A DNA stretch of 64,000 nt from Thioalkalivibrio sulfidiphilus HL-EbGr7 (lineage in GTDB: Bacteria; Pseudomonadota; Gammaproteobacteria; Ectothiorhodospirales; Ectothiorhodospiraceae): assembly GCF_000021985.1 (NCBI RefSeq), contig NC_011901.1, forward strand, positions 1,612,001 through 1,676,000. Reading direction: 5' to 3'. This document shows, in pieces, positions 1 to 11,184 of the stretch. Made by a program: the position numbers and the translations under genes. A model generated the notes under the pieces. The model ran no database searches. It was not told where the DNA came from and was given only the letters and a program-made list of their open reading frames with translations. Position 1 is the first letter of the stretch. Every line of letters starts with the position of its first letter.

Positions 1-141
1 TTGCCGGCGCAGGGCGCGGCGTTCCAGGTAAAGCTCCAGGGAGCGTCGTGCGCCCGGGCGGTTTTTGGCGGTCTGATCCTGCTTCCATTCAGGACTGTCC
101 ATCTCTTCGTCCAGAGTCAGGATGTCTTCGGCCCGTGCCAT
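1..141 (-). CDS. Small RRxLExYLE-type protein (PA3496-like), partial
   Basis: Reading leftward from an ATG at 141 there is an open frame of 47 codons that runs off the left edge. It is acidic at first (EDILTLDEEMDS), then basic, with an RRSLELYLERRALRRQ stretch near residues 32-47. That RRxLExYLExRxLRR pattern is typical of a family of short gammaproteobacterial proteins annotated as PA3496-like putative envelope-integrity proteins. A GGAG motif lies about 10 bases upstream of the ATG. The C-terminus is outside the window, so length and stop are unknown. The family name rests on the motif alone. Confidence 0.55.
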   Translation of the reverse strand, partial: MARAEDILTLDEEMDSPEWKQDQTAKNRPGARRSLELYLERRALRRQ

Positions 142-347
142 GTGCGGAGGTCTCCAGGTTGGGGCGCCAATGTTTCATTGAGGTTTCACGACGCCCTTAT
201 ACCGCTGTGCAAAAAATCTGCAACAAGATTTTTTTTATGGATCCTCCAAAGTTCCACTGATGGATTTGCCATGAGGAAACCAAACGACACCAGCGGTATC
301 CAAGCACAGACGAGCGGTCATTTTGCCCAGTCAATCCGGAGCCTGCC

Positions 348-1298
348 ATGCTGATTCGAGTGCCTTCGCGCAACACCCCGCGCCCCTCCGAAATCACACC
401 GCCGGAGGTCTATCGTGACCGGCGCAGGTTTCTGCAGATGGGTCTTGCCGCAGGCCTTGGCCTGAGTATCGGCGCGTTGCACGGACCTGCGCGGGCGAGC
501 ACGACGCCCCCCCTGGCATTCACGACCGGTTCCTTCGGTACCGACGAGCCACTGACACCGCGCCAGGACGTGACCACTTACAACAACTTCTACGAACTGG
601 GCACCGGCAAGTCGGACCCTTCACGCAACGCCGAGCGACTGGTCACCGAACCCTGGACCGTCACCGTGGACGGCCACTGCCTGAACCCGGGTCGTTACCA
701 GTTGGAGGACTTCCTCAAGCCCCACGCCCTGGAGGAGCGCATCTATCGCATGCGCTGTGTGGAGGGCTGGTCCATGGTGATCCCCTGGGTGGGCTTCGAG
801 CTGAACCGCATCATCGAACAGGCGGAACCCACCAGCCGGGCGAAGTACGTGGCCTTCACCACCATTCTAGACCCGGAGAATCTGCCCGGTCAGCGTCTGC
901 GGGTGCTGGACTGGCCCTACGTGGAAGGCCTGCGTCTGGACGAGGCCATGCATCCACTGACCATCCTGGCCGTGGGCCTCTACGGCGAGACCCTGCCCAA
1001 CCAGAACGGTGCGCCCCTGCGCCTGGTGGTGCCCTGGAAGTACGGTTTCAAGAGCATCAAGTCCATCGTGCACATCCGTTTCACCGAGCAGGAACCACCC
1101 ACCAGCTGGAACAAGGCCACGCCCCGGGAATACGGTTTCTACTCCAACGTGAACCCGGATGTGGCCCATCCCCGCTGGAGCCAGCGCACCGAGCGTCGTA
1201 TCGGTGAGTTGCGCCGGCGGCCGACGCTCATGTTCAACGGCTACGCCGAAGAGGTGGGCCCGCTGTATGCCGGGATGGACCTGAGGAAGTACTTCTGA
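348..1298 (+). CDS. msrP: Protein-methionine-sulfoxide reductase catalytic subunit MsrP (YedY)
   Basis: Molybdopterin enzyme that reduces oxidised methionines in periplasmic proteins, working with the membrane haem subunit MsrQ. The 316-residue product has a twin-arginine signal (RRRFLQM at 25-31, a hydrophobic stretch, likely cleavage after ARA near 50). It then carries the sulfite-oxidase-like Mo-cofactor domain. Cys137 in [11 protein letters not shown] is the expected Mo ligand. The ATG at 348 has GGAG six bases upstream. The gene is followed with an overlap by msrQ, the normal pairing. Length and motifs match the family well. Confidence 0.95.
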   Translation: MLIRVPSRNTPRPSEITPPEVYRDRRRFLQMGLAAGLGLSIGALHGPARASTTPPLAFTTGSFGTDEPLTPRQDVTTYNNFYELGTGKSDPSRNAERLVTEPWTVTVDGHCLNPGRYQLEDFLKPHALEERIYRMRCVEGWSMVIPWVGFELNRIIEQAEPTSRAKYVAFTTILDPENLPGQRLRVLDWPYVEGLRLDEAMHPLTILAVGLYGETLPNQNGAPLRLVVPWKYGFKSIKSIVHIRFTEQEPPTSWNKATPREYGFYSNVNPDVAHPRWSQRTERRIGELRRRPTLMFNGYAEEVGPLYAGMDLRKYF

Positions 1299-1918
1299 AT
1301 CCGGCCAGGCTTCAGGGCCTGAAGGCCGCGGTCTTTGTCCTGTGCCTGCTGCCCCTGGTAGCGCTCATGGTGCAGGCCCTGGGCGGTCTGGGCGGGCTTG
1401 GCACCAACCCCATCGAGTACCTTACCCACGAGACCGGCATCTGGGCCCTGCGCCTGTTGTGTCTGACCCTGCTCATGACACCGCTGCGACGCATGACCGG
1501 CTGGTCATGGCCCATGCGGTTGAGGCGCATGCTGGGTCTGTTTGCCTTCTTCTACGCCTGCCTGCACCTGTCCATCTGGATCGGCCTGGACCTGTTCTTC
1601 GACTGGACGCTGATCTGGGACGATGTGCTGAACCGCCCCTACATCACCCTGGGCTTTACCGCCTGGCTGCTGCTCCTGCCGCTGGCCGTCACCTCCACGG
1701 ATGCCATGATGCGCAGGCTCAAGCGTCGCTGGGTTCAGTTGCACCGGCTGGTCTACCCGGCGGCGATCCTGGCCGTGCTGCACTTCTGGTGGCTGACCCG
1801 GGCGGACTACCGGGAGCCGATGCTCTATGGGGTCATCCTGGCGGTTCTGCTCGGCTGGCGGGTGATCCAGCGCTGGCCGTGGAAGGCGTGGTCAGGGTCG
1901 GCCCGCAGGTTGGGGTGA
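1295..1918 (+). CDS. msrQ: MsrQ (YedZ) haem-binding membrane subunit, apparent CTG start
   Basis: Inner-membrane b-type haem protein that passes electrons from the quinone pool or flavin reductase to MsrP. Several transmembrane helices are visible. Candidate haem histidines lie in YACLHLSIW and LAVLHFWWL. The first ATG (1367) would cut away most of helix 1, yet no ATG, GTG or TTG occurs upstream in frame. A CTG at 1295 overlaps the msrP stop (CTGA) and has GAGGAAG at 1283-1289, ideally spaced, so I place the start there. The last codons (RLG-stop) lie inside a REP-like palindrome. Function is secure; the start is an inference. Confidence 0.85.
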   Translation: MNPARLQGLKAAVFVLCLLPLVALMVQALGGLGGLGTNPIEYLTHETGIWALRLLCLTLLMTPLRRMTGWSWPMRLRRMLGLFAFFYACLHLSIWIGLDLFFDWTLIWDDVLNRPYITLGFTAWLLLLPLAVTSTDAMMRRLKRRWVQLHRLVYPAAILAVLHFWWLTRADYREPMLYGVILAVLLGWRVIQRWPWKAWSGSARRLG

Positions 1919-1986
1919 GCGCAGCGAAGCCCAACGCAGCGGTATTGAACGGATCGGCATGTTGGGGTTCGCTGCGCTCACCCCAA
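1910..1986. repeat. REP-like inverted repeat (TTGGGGTGAGCGCAGCGAA family)
   Basis: Left arm 1910-1935 starts TTGGGGTGAGCGCAGCGAAG. The right arm 1961-1986 is its near-perfect reverse complement. The left arm contains the msrQ stop codon. A single copy of the same unit occurs at 36639-36663. Confidence 0.8.
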
Positions 1987-2010
1987 GCTACGTGTGTGTA
2001 AGAGGGGGGT

Positions 2011-2086
2011 GTAGGAGGCCCGACCCCGGGCCGAACAGCGGTGGCCCTGCAGACACCGCTGTTCGCGACGAAGTCGTCGCTCCTAC
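2011..2086. repeat. REP-like inverted repeat (GTAGGAG...AACAGCGGTG family)
   Basis: Arms 2011-2043 and 2054-2086 both begin GTAGGAG and end CGAACAGCGGTG when read inward. The middles differ, but each forms its own mini-hairpin (GCCCGACCCCGGGC and GCGACGACTTCGTCGC). This is the classic layout of a paired REP unit. A half unit is found at 16354-16379. Confidence 0.75.
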
Positions 2087-2092
2087 CCAGGA

Positions 2093-3085
2093 TCAATCCA
2101 TGACCACGACCGCGCGACCGCGGACCTGGCCCATGAGGATCCTGTCCGCATAGTCAGGCAGGTCTTCCAGGCGGATCTCCGTGGTCATGGCATCGAGACG
2201 GCTGGCATCCAGCAGGCCGGTGAGCCGTTCCCAGGCCAGCACCCGTGTGTCGTGGTCGCACATCACGGAATCGATGCCCAGCAGCTTCACACCGCGCAGC
2301 AGGAAGGGCAGCACCGTGGTGTTCAGTCCCGGGCCTCCGGCCAGGCCGCAGGCGGCCACGGAACTCCCGTAGCGCATCTCCGCCAGCACGTGGGCCAGCA
2401 TGTCGCCGCCCACGGCATCCACGCAGCCGGCCCAGCGTTCACTCAACAGGGGCTTGTCCGGTGCGCCGGCCAGTGCCTCGCGCGGCACGATGGTGGTGGC
2501 ACCCAGGGACTTGAGATAGTCCGCGTTGTCCGGGCGCCCGGTGACTGCGGCCACCGAGTAGCCCAGCCGGCCGAGTAGCGAGACGGCAACGCTGCCCACG
2601 CCACCGGAGGCACCGGTGACCAGCACCTCGCCATCCTCAGGGCTCAGTCGATGGTCTTCCAGGGCCTGCACGGCCAGCATGGCGGTGAAACCCGCCGTGC
2701 CCACGGCCATGGCCTGCCTCGCCGTCAGTCCCTCGGGCAGCGGCACCAGCCAGTCGGCCTTGACCCGGGCCTTCTGGGCGTAGCCGCCCCAGTGCGCCTC
2801 GCCCACGCGCCAGCCGGTCAGCACCACGGCATCGCCTGGCTTGTAGCGAGGGTCACTGGAGGCCTCGACGGTGCCGGCGAAGTCGATGCCCGGCACGTGA
2901 GGATAGTGGCGCACCAGCCGGCCCAGACCCTTGAGGACCATGCCGTCCTTGTAGTTGAGCCCCGAATGGGACACGCGCACCAGGACCTCCCCCTCGGGGA
3001 GATCGGTCGTGTTCAGTTCCTTGATCTGGATGCTGGGTGCCTTGTCGGCCGCTTCGAGGACCAGGGCCTTGAAGGTGTCTGACAT
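2093..3085 (-). CDS. acuI: Acrylyl-CoA reductase AcuI / YhdH-type quinone oxidoreductase
   Basis: MDR-superfamily NADPH-dependent oxidoreductase of 330 residues. The AcuI/YhdH branch reduces acryloyl-CoA to propionyl-CoA. Visible features are the family N-terminal block (VSHSGLNYKDGMVLKG), HVPGIDFAGTV, and a Rossmann VTGASGGVGSVAV motif. No structural-zinc cysteine cluster is seen, as expected for this branch. The start is the ATG at 3085 because AAGGAG lies 7-8 bases upstream; a longer frame to 3118 lacks such a site. It is at the downstream end of a same-strand block with the methylcitrate genes, which fits production of propionyl-CoA. Confidence 0.85.
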   Translation of the reverse strand: MSDTFKALVLEAADKAPSIQIKELNTTDLPEGEVLVRVSHSGLNYKDGMVLKGLGRLVRHYPHVPGIDFAGTVEASSDPRYKPGDAVVLTGWRVGEAHWGGYAQKARVKADWLVPLPEGLTARQAMAVGTAGFTAMLAVQALEDHRLSPEDGEVLVTGASGGVGSVAVSLLGRLGYSVAAVTGRPDNADYLKSLGATTIVPREALAGAPDKPLLSERWAGCVDAVGGDMLAHVLAEMRYGSSVAACGLAGGPGLNTTVLPFLLRGVKLLGIDSVMCDHDTRVLAWERLTGLLDASRLDAMTTEIRLEDLPDYADRILMGQVRGRAVVVMD

Positions 3086-3121
3086 GGAGTGCTCCTTAAC
3101 TGAATTGTATTTTTTCATGAT

Positions 3122-3183
3122 ACCTCTGTGGCGATTACGCGCTTAAGAGAATTTATGCCACAGAGGTCACAGAGGTCACAGAG
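3122..3183. repeat. Inverted short-tandem-repeat hairpin, 9-bp unit (CACAGAGGT)
   Basis: Right arm 3157-3183 is three 9-bp units (GCCACAGAG, GTCACAGAG, GTCACAGAG). The short left arm ACCTCTGTGGC (3122-3132) is the reverse complement of its first 11 bases. It lies just upstream of acuI, in its 5' region. Same class as 37826-37917. Confidence 0.7.
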
Positions 3184-3240
3184 AAGAAAAGCCTGGTTTT
3201 CTCAGCTGCATCGGCTCGGTTCGAGGTATGAGGTCAGTTT

Positions 3241-3312
3241 CGTAGGTCGGGCTTCAGCCCGACAGCGATGCCTGACGAAGCCACCGCTTATCGGGCTGAA
3301 GCCCGACCTACG
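3241..3312. repeat. REP-like inverted repeat (CGTAGGTCGGGCTTCAGCCC family)
   Basis: Perfect 22-bp arms at 3241-3262 and 3291-3312 around a 28-bp centre. A second family member, with C for G in the core, is at 50445-50514. Together with the repeat at 3122-3183 it fills most of the 308-bp gap between the MBL-fold gene and acuI; I see no gene there. Confidence 0.85.
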
Positions 3313-3393
3313 GTTGCGCGTGGGCGCGGCGATCCCGCCGCGAAAGCCGATGCTTCATCCACCGGCGGGCTGTTCGGCCCGGGGGCGGGCCTC

Positions 3394-4356
3394 CTACTCG
3401 GCGCCCATCTCCTTGTCCAGCCAGACGCCGAGGCCCTGGACGTTCAGGCCCACGTCCGGCCCGAGCAGCCGGGTCATGTCCGCCTTGGGCAGCGTGCAGC
3501 CATGGGCACGGGCACGCTGCAGCAGCAGGGTCATCATTTCGCGGCACAGCTTCGCGTGGCGGGCCGTGCCCGCATGGGCATGCTCCCGCGCCATGGCCAC
3601 AAAGGCGTCGATCAGCTGGTGCATGTCCGCCTGCAGGCGGGGCAGGTCGCCCACCCGGCTGTAGTGGGTGAGGTACATGTAGGACAGCCCCTGACCCATC
3701 AGCCGGTCCACGGAGGCGTGCAGCGCGTCCGGGTCGAACTGGACGGGCGTGGTCGTGGGAAACACGAACGGACCGTTTTCGGTGTCGAATTCCCGGTAGG
3801 ACAGGCCGAAGGTGTCACCGGAAAAGATGCCGTCGCCGGTCTCGTCCACCACGCAGAAATGGTGCCGCGCGTGGCCCGGTGTGTCCAGAAAGCGCAAGGG
3901 CCGGCCGTTGAAATCCAGCTCGAATCCGTCGTGTGCCTCGATGATCCGATCCTCGGACACGGGAATGATCCGGCCGAACAGGCGTTCCATCTGCGTCTCG
4001 CCATACACGGCGGCGGCCCCCGCATTGAGTTTCGACGGGTCGATCATGTGCCGGGCGCCACGGGGGTGGATCACCAGGCGGGCATTGGGCAGGTGCTGCA
4101 TCAGGGCGCCGGCCCCACCGGCATGGTCCAGGTGCACGTGGGTGGGGATCACGTAGTCCACGTTCTCCCGGGGGATGCCCTTGAGATCCAGAACCTCCAG
4201 GAGCCCCGACACGGAATGGGCGGTACCCGTCTCCACGAACGCCGCCCGATCATCCTGGACCACCAGGTAGGTGGACACCTGGCCCTGACGATAGAGCTGG
4301 GCATCGATCATGGTGATGCCGTGGCCGAGATCTTCATGGTGAGGTTTGTTCTTCAT
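3394..4356 (-). CDS. MBL-fold metallo-hydrolase
   Basis: A 320-residue metallo-beta-lactamase-fold protein. The metal motif is THVHLDHAGG (His73, His75, Asp77, His78). Later ligand candidates are the His in TPGHARHHF, the Asp in FSGDTFG and the His in YLTHYSRVGD. No signal peptide, so it is cytoplasmic. The start at 4356 is chosen over 4380 because AAGAG lies about 10 bases upstream. It sits between acuI and prpD on the same strand. A hydrolase of a thioester or lactone in C3 metabolism is possible, but the fold alone does not give the substrate. Confidence 0.8.
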   Translation of the reverse strand: MKNKPHHEDLGHGITMIDAQLYRQGQVSTYLVVQDDRAAFVETGTAHSVSGLLEVLDLKGIPRENVDYVIPTHVHLDHAGGAGALMQHLPNARLVIHPRGARHMIDPSKLNAGAAAVYGETQMERLFGRIIPVSEDRIIEAHDGFELDFNGRPLRFLDTPGHARHHFCVVDETGDGIFSGDTFGLSYREFDTENGPFVFPTTTPVQFDPDALHASVDRLMGQGLSYMYLTHYSRVGDLPRLQADMHQLIDAFVAMAREHAHAGTARHAKLCREMMTLLLQRARAHGCTLPKADMTRLLGPDVGLNVQGLGVWLDKEMGAE

Positions 4357-4382
4357 GTGGATAGCTCTTGGGTTCGGCATTG

Positions 4383-4475
4383 AACGCAGAGGGCGCAGAG
4401 ACGCAGAGAACGCAAAGATGGTGAATTTTTAACCCATTCACTTTGCGCTCTCTGCGTCTCTGCGTCCTTTGCGTT
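4383..4475. repeat. Inverted short-tandem-repeat hairpin, 8-9-bp unit (ACGCAGAG)
   Basis: Arms 4383-4417 and 4441-4475 are each 35 bp, made of alternating 8- and 9-bp units ending in GAG or AAG. They are reverse complements with three mismatches. They lie between prpD and the MBL-fold gene. No T-run follows, so it is not a standard terminator. Confidence 0.85.
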
Positions 4476-4487
4476 AATGTTGGTGAA

Positions 4488-5936
4488 TCAGATCAAAAAC
4501 AGATCCATGAATTCGTGCACTGGCGTAGCGCCGAGTCGCTGCGGGTCCTTGCACAGGTCGTAGATGCGCGCGGCCTGGCCGCGGGGGAAACGGGTGCGCA
4601 GGGCGTCGCGGAACTTGTTCTCCAGGACCGGGATGCCCTCGGCGCGGCGGCGGCGGTGTCCGATCGGATATTCCACTTCCACCTTGTCGGTGCTGCTGCC
4701 GTCCTTGAAGAAGACCTGCACGGCGTTGGCGATGGAGCGCTTGTCCGGGTCATGGTATTCCTTCGAGTAGCGCGGATCTTCCACCACCCGCATCTTCTCG
4801 CGCAAGGCATCGATGCGCGGGTCGGCGGCCACCTCGTCCTCGTAGTGGCGGGCGGTGAGCTCGCCGAAGATCAGGGGCACGGCCACCATGTACTGCAGGC
4901 AGTGGTCCCGGTCCGCCGGGTTGTGCAGGGGGCCGTCCTTGCTGATGATGCGCACCGCGGATTCCTGGGTGCTGAGTTCGATGCGATCGATCTGGTCGAT
5001 GCGGTCCTTCACCTGGGCATGCAACTGCATGGCGCATTCCACCGCCGTCTGGGCGTGGAACTCGGCGGGGAAGCTGATCTTGAACAGCACGTTCTCCATC
5101 ACGTAGCTGCCGTAGTCCCGCTGGAAGCGGAACTTCTCGCCCTTGAACAGCACGTCATAGAAACCCCAGCGGGGGGCGGAGAGCACACTGGGCAGGCCCA
5201 TCTCGCCCTTCATCACCATCAGCGCCAGGCGCACCGCACGGCCGCAGGCATCGCCCGCCGCCCAGGACTTGCGTGAGCCGGTGTTGGGCGCGTGGCGATA
5301 GGTGCGCAGTGCCTGGCCGTCCACCCAGGCCTGGGACAGGGCATCGATCACCTGGTCACGGCTGGCGCCCAGCATGTGGGCGGCCACCGCCGCCGAGGCC
5401 ACCTTCACCAGCACCACGTGGTCCAGACCCACCCGGTTGAAGCTGTTCTCCAGCGCCAGCACGCCCTGGATCTCGTGGGCCTTGACCATGTAGCGCAGCA
5501 CGTCGTCGATGGTCATGGCTCGCTTGCCCTCGGCCACCGCCTTGCGGCTCAGGTGATCGGCCAGACCCAGGATGGTGCCCAGGTTGTCCGAGGGGTGGCC
5601 CCATTCCGCGGCCAGCCAGGTGTCGTTGAAGTCCAGCCAGCGCACCAGGGCACCGATGTTGAAGGCGGCCTGGATGGGGTCCAGCTGGTACGGGGTGCCA
5701 GGGATGCGGCTGCCATTGGGCACCACCGTGCCCGGCACCACGGGGCCCAGGTGCTTGGTGCATTCCGGATACTGCAGGGCCAGCATGGCGCAGCCCAGGG
5801 AATCCATCAGGCAGTTGCGCGCCGTGTCCAGGGCCTCGGCGGAATCGATGGGGTAGTCGCAGACGTAGTCCGCGATGGCTTTCAGTTCCGGATCGGGTTC
5901 GGGGCGGACGTTGGTGTCGGCGATGTGGTGACTCAT
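4488..5936 (-). CDS. prpD: 2-methylcitrate dehydratase PrpD
   Basis: Dehydrates 2-methylcitrate in the methylcitrate cycle of propionate oxidation. The 482-residue product has the MmgE/PrpD-family length and character: an N-terminal [13 protein letters not shown] helix, [19 protein letters not shown] and [18 protein letters not shown] segments. The start at 5936 (MSHHIADTN) has GGAGCAACC just upstream; the frame open to 6071 runs through repeat DNA and was rejected. It follows prpC on the same strand, but a heptamer-repeat hairpin separates them. Using PrpD rather than AcnD/PrpF is one of two known versions of the cycle. Confidence 0.95.
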   Translation of the reverse strand: MSHHIADTNVRPEPDPELKAIADYVCDYPIDSAEALDTARNCLMDSLGCAMLALQYPECTKHLGPVVPGTVVPNGSRIPGTPYQLDPIQAAFNIGALVRWLDFNDTWLAAEWGHPSDNLGTILGLADHLSRKAVAEGKRAMTIDDVLRYMVKAHEIQGVLALENSFNRVGLDHVVLVKVASAAVAAHMLGASRDQVIDALSQAWVDGQALRTYRHAPNTGSRKSWAAGDACGRAVRLALMVMKGEMGLPSVLSAPRWGFYDVLFKGEKFRFQRDYGSYVMENVLFKISFPAEFHAQTAVECAMQLHAQVKDRIDQIDRIELSTQESAVRIISKDGPLHNPADRDHCLQYMVAVPLIFGELTARHYEDEVAADPRIDALREKMRVVEDPRYSKEYHDPDKRSIANAVQVFFKDGSSTDKVEVEYPIGHRRRRAEGIPVLENKFRDALRTRFPRGQAARIYDLCKDPQRLGATPVHEFMDLFLI

Positions 5937-5969
5937 TGGTTGCTCCGCAAAGAGGTGAGATGTGAGAAC

Positions 5970-6089
5970 GAAAGTGCGAAGTGGGAATTGGGAAGTGGGA
6001 ATGACACCACCCTCACCCCGGCCCTCTACTTGAGCGAGAGGGGGGCAGCAGGGTTTTATCTCACTTCCCAATTCCCACTTCGCACTTCA
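5970..6089. repeat. Inverted short-tandem-repeat hairpin, 7-bp unit (AAGTGGG)
   Basis: Left arm 5970-5999 reads GAAAGTGC then GAAGTGG/GAATTGG heptamers. Right arm 6061-6089 is its reverse complement over about 28 bp. The right arm overlaps the prpC stop codon (6087-6089). The 60-bp loop holds a CCCTC...GAGGG palindrome. Confidence 0.85.
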
Positions 6090-7247
6090 ACGCTTGTCCA
6101 TGGGCATCCAGGGCTGATTCTCCGGACCCGTGTAGTTGGCGCTGGGGCGGATGATCTTGCCGTCCTGGCGCTGTTCGATCACGTGGGCCACCCAGCCGGT
6201 GGTGCGGGAGATGACGAAGATGGGCGTGAACAGGGCGGTGGGGATGCCCATCATGTGATAGGAGACCGCCGAGAACCAGTCGAGATTCGGGAACATCTTC
6301 TTCAGCTCCCACATCACGCTCTCCAGGCGATCGGCCACCTCGAACATGGTCAGCGTGCCGCGCTCCTCGGACAGGCGCCGTGCCACTGACTTGATCACCT
6401 GGTTGCGCGGATCCCCGGTGGTGTACACGGGATGGCCGAAGCCGATGATGATCTCCTTGCGACCCACCCGCTCACGGATGTCCGCCTCCGCTTCGTCGGG
6501 GTTGTGGTAGCGCAGCTGGATCTCGCAGGCCACCTCGTTGGCGCCACCGTGTTTCGGCCCGCGCAGGGCGCCGATGGCGCCCGTGAGGGCCGAGTACATG
6601 TCGGCGTTGGTGCCGGCGATCACCCGCGCAGTGAAGGTGGAGGCATTGAACTCGTGTTCCGCGTAGAGGTTCAGCGAGGTGTGCATGGCGCGCACCCAGA
6701 TGTCCGGGGGCGTGCTTCCATGCATGAGATGCAGGAAGTGCCCGCCGATGCTGTCGTCGTCGGTCTCCACCTCGATGCGCTTACCGTCGTGGGCGTAGTG
6801 ATACCAGTAGAGCAGGGCGGAGCCGAGGCAGGCGATCAGCCGGTCTCCGATGGCTCGGGCCCCGGAAACGCTCATGTCCTCCTTCTCGGGTTCTAGGGCG
6901 CCGAGCACCGAGACCGCGGTGCGCATCACGTCCATGGGATGGGCCGAGGGCGGGATCTGCTCCAGGGTGTTGCGCAGCGCTGCGGGCAGGCCGCGCAGGG
7001 CACGCAGGCGGTCCTTGTAGGCGAGCAGTTCTGCGCGGCTGGGCAGGCTGCCGTGGATCAGCAGGTAGGCAATCTCCTCGAACTCGGCAATGTCGGCGAA
7101 ATCGAGGATGTCGTAGCCCCGGTAGTGCAGGTCATTGCCGGTGCGCCCCACGGTGCAGATGGCGGTGTTTCCCGCCACCGTGCCGGACAGGGCGACGGAT
7201 TTTTTCGGCTTTGGCGTCGTGGCCTGGCTCAGGTCTGCATCACTCAT
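6087..7247 (-). CDS. prpC: 2-methylcitrate synthase PrpC
   Basis: Condenses propionyl-CoA with oxaloacetate to 2-methylcitrate. The 386-residue citrate-synthase-fold protein carries catalytic-type segments [11 protein letters not shown] and [13 protein letters not shown], and the PrpC-typical start [13 protein letters not shown]. The ATG at 7247 overlaps the prpB stop by eight bases (ATGAGTGA) and has AGGGGAAA upstream, indicating translational coupling to prpB. Longer upstream frames are inside prpB and were rejected. The 3' end lies in a heptamer-repeat arm. Confidence 0.96.
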   Translation of the reverse strand: MSDADLSQATTPKPKKSVALSGTVAGNTAICTVGRTGNDLHYRGYDILDFADIAEFEEIAYLLIHGSLPSRAELLAYKDRLRALRGLPAALRNTLEQIPPSAHPMDVMRTAVSVLGALEPEKEDMSVSGARAIGDRLIACLGSALLYWYHYAHDGKRIEVETDDDSIGGHFLHLMHGSTPPDIWVRAMHTSLNLYAEHEFNASTFTARVIAGTNADMYSALTGAIGALRGPKHGGANEVACEIQLRYHNPDEAEADIRERVGRKEIIIGFGHPVYTTGDPRNQVIKSVARRLSEERGTLTMFEVADRLESVMWELKKMFPNLDWFSAVSYHMMGIPTALFTPIFVISRTTGWVAHVIEQRQDGKIIRPSANYTGPENQPWMPMDKR

Positions 7248-8139
7248 CGCGTTTCCCCTTGTCCTGGCTGTAGAGTGCGTCGAGCTTTTCCTCATAGGCG
7301 TGATAGCCCAGATGTTCATAGAGCTGGTCGCGGGTCTGCATCAGGTCGATCACCCCTTGCTGGGTACCGTCACGGCGGATGGCCTCGTAGACCCTGAGCG
7401 CGGCCTGGTTCATGGCGCGGAAGGCGGACAGCGGGTAGAGCACCAGTGACACGCCCGCGGACTTCAGTTCCTCGACGGTGAACAGCGGCGTCTTGCCGAA
7501 CTCGGTGATGTTGGCGAGCACCGGCACGCCGACGGCCTCCACGAAGCGCCGGTACTGCGCCAGTTCCGTGACCGCCTCAGGGAAGATCATGTCGGCGCCG
7601 GCCTCCACGCAGGCCACGGCCCGCTCAATGGCGGCATCGATGCCTTCCACCGCCAGGGCGTCGGTGCGCGCCATGATCACGAAGTCCCGGTCGCGGGCGT
7701 CGGCTGCGGCCTTGATGCGGTCCGCCATCTCGCCCTTGGTGACGATGGCCTTGCCGGGTCGGTGACCGCAGCGCTTGGCCTGCACCTGGTCCTCGATGTG
7801 ACAGCCGGCGGCCTCGGCACGGATCAGTTCGCGCACCGTGCGGGCGATGTTGAAGGCGCTGGGTCCGAAGCCGGTGTCCGCGTCCACCAGCAGCGGCAGC
7901 TCGGTGACGTAGGTGATGCGGCGCACGTCTTCCAGCACGTCGTGCAGGGTGCTGATGCCGAGATCCGGAAGGCCCAGGGAGCCGGCGGCCACGCCACCGC
8001 CGGAGAGGTACAGGGCGCGGTAGCCGGTCTGTTCGGCCAGCGTGGCGTGGTAGGCGTTGATGGCGCCCATCACCTGCAGCGGTGTTTCTTCCTGCACGGC
8101 CTGGCGCAGGCGCGCGCCCGGTGTCTGGCTTTGATTCAT
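7240..8139 (-). CDS. prpB: Methylisocitrate lyase PrpB
   Basis: Cleaves 2-methylisocitrate to pyruvate and succinate, the last step of the methylcitrate cycle. The 299-residue product belongs to the isocitrate lyase/PEP mutase superfamily, with the diagnostic KRCGHRPGK loop (catalytic Cys) and metal-binding DADTGFGPS and HIEDQ segments. The start at 8139 has AGGAG at the right distance. It lies only eight bases after the GntR regulator gene and overlaps prpC, so gntR-prpB-prpC look like one transcript. Confidence 0.96.
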   Translation of the reverse strand: MNQSQTPGARLRQAVQEETPLQVMGAINAYHATLAEQTGYRALYLSGGGVAAGSLGLPDLGISTLHDVLEDVRRITYVTELPLLVDADTGFGPSAFNIARTVRELIRAEAAGCHIEDQVQAKRCGHRPGKAIVTKGEMADRIKAAADARDRDFVIMARTDALAVEGIDAAIERAVACVEAGADMIFPEAVTELAQYRRFVEAVGVPVLANITEFGKTPLFTVEELKSAGVSLVLYPLSAFRAMNQAALRVYEAIRRDGTQQGVIDLMQTRDQLYEHLGYHAYEEKLDALYSQDKGKRDE

Positions 8140-8147
8140 GGTGACTC

Positions 8148-8846
8148 CTATCCCGCAGCCCGGATGCTGGGTGACTGGTTGGGGTGTTCGGCGAACTGGC
8201 GTGCCACGTTCTCCCGGGAGACACGCACATGGCGGCGCATGAGCAGTTCCGCCATCTCTGCGTCCCGGTCGGCGATGGCCTCGACGATGTGGCCGTGTTC
8301 GCGGAAGGCATTGCGCGCACGACTGCTGGCCATGCCGAACTGGTAGCGGTACATGCGCATCAGGTGGTAGAGGTCGTTGCACAGCAACTGGATCAGGCGG
8401 GCATTGCCGCTGCCCTGGATGATGCGGTAGTGGAAATCCATGTCGCCCTCCTTCTGGAAATAGGCGACGCCCTCCTGGAGTTCTGCGCGCTGCTCGTGCT
8501 GGTGCAGCAGGTCCCGTAACTCGCGGATCTCCGTATCGCTCATGCGCTCTGCCGCCAGGCGTGCCGCGAGGCCTTCCAGGGATTCACGCAGCAGGTAGAG
8601 CTCCATCAGATCTTCCAGGCTCAGGGACACCACCCGGGCGCCCACGTTGGCGCGCCGTTCCACCAGGTGGCAGGCCTCGAGCCGCCCGATCGCCTCGCGC
8701 AGGGGGCCGCGGCTGATGCCGTAGGCACTGGCCAGTTCCGGCTCGCTGATCTTGCTGCCGGCGGGAATCTCGCCTTCCACGATGGCCTGGCGCAGCCGGG
8801 CGAATACGCGGTCGGCGAGGGTGATGCCGTGTTCTTCTGATTTCAT
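8148..8846 (-). CDS. GntR-family (FCD domain) regulator, probable prp operon regulator
   Basis: A 232-residue transcription factor. An N-terminal winged helix (residues about 10-75, containing [21 protein letters not shown]) is followed by an all-helical FCD ligand domain with acidic and His residues ([26 protein letters not shown]). FCD-GntR proteins usually sense small carboxylates or acyl-CoA-type ligands. Being the first gene of the prpB-prpC cluster points to control by propionate or a cycle intermediate such as methylcitrate. This replaces the sigma54-type PrpR of enterics. The ligand is inferred from context only. Confidence 0.85.
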   Translation of the reverse strand: MKSEEHGITLADRVFARLRQAIVEGEIPAGSKISEPELASAYGISRGPLREAIGRLEACHLVERRANVGARVVSLSLEDLMELYLLRESLEGLAARLAAERMSDTEIRELRDLLHQHEQRAELQEGVAYFQKEGDMDFHYRIIQGSGNARLIQLLCNDLYHLMRMYRYQFGMASSRARNAFREHGHIVEAIADRDAEMAELLMRRHVRVSRENVARQFAEHPNQSPSIRAAG

Positions 8847-8892
8847 CGTCGCCTCGGTGTTGTGAGCATCGGCGTCACTGGAAAAAAAACCT

Positions 8893-8985
8893 GGACAGGA
8901 TTGACAGGATTAAAGACAAGGGCGGATACAGATTTAACCGGCCGATCATGACCTGACATGGGCATTAATCCCGTAAATCCTGTCC
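8893..8985. repeat. Inverted short-tandem-repeat hairpin, 9-bp unit (GACAGGATT)
   Basis: Left arm GGACAGGATTGACAGGATTA (8893-8912) and right arm (8966-8985) are reverse complements with three mismatches. They lie between prpE and the GntR regulator gene. Same unit family as 27251, 40248, 61382, 62591 and 63441. Confidence 0.8.
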
Positions 8986-9001
8986 ATTCCTTTCTGTCTT
9001 T

Positions 9002-10906
<1,905 letters not shown>

Positions 10907-10971
10907 GTCTCTCTCCTCGCTTCCCTGGTGTGGAGCCGCCCGGGATCAGGCGGCCCTGTTGTTATAGATGC

Positions 10972-11002
10972 ACGGGTCTGTTCCGTCTTGGTACAGACCC
11001 GT
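10972..11002. promoter_or_regulatory. Perfect 9-bp stem-loop in the prpE upstream region
   Basis: ACGGGTCTG (10972-10980) and CAGACCCGT (10994-11002) form a perfect hairpin with a 13-base loop, about 66 bases before the prpE start. No T-run follows on either strand, so it may be a leader structure or an operator rather than a terminator. The rest of 10907-11184 is AT-rich. It contains the small palindrome ATTGTCAACAAT (11037-11048), a plausible GntR-type site. Confidence 0.4.
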
Positions 11003-11184
11003 CAGGGGCTTTTAAGAAGGTAGACGATCCTGAAAGATTGTCAACAATATATGGCTAATATGGGCGGTATATACCGGTTAACCTGGCTTATATGGGGTAT
11101 ATTGATGACAACAATGGGTTGCTGACCGGGACTATCAAGCCAAAGAAGTATCTCGCCTTCTTTGGCGTTCCCACTTCCAAAATC

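Noticed and set aside
197-397. 66-residue minus-strand frame between the first gene and msrP
   Set aside because: No ribosome-binding site or family likeness, and it overlaps the msrP start; the 142-347 gap shows only AT-rich upstream sequence.
3122-4475. CRISPR-like short repeats
   Set aside because: The repeated units are contiguous 7-9 bp tandems in inverted arms, with no 25-37-bp repeats, no unique spacers and no cas genes.
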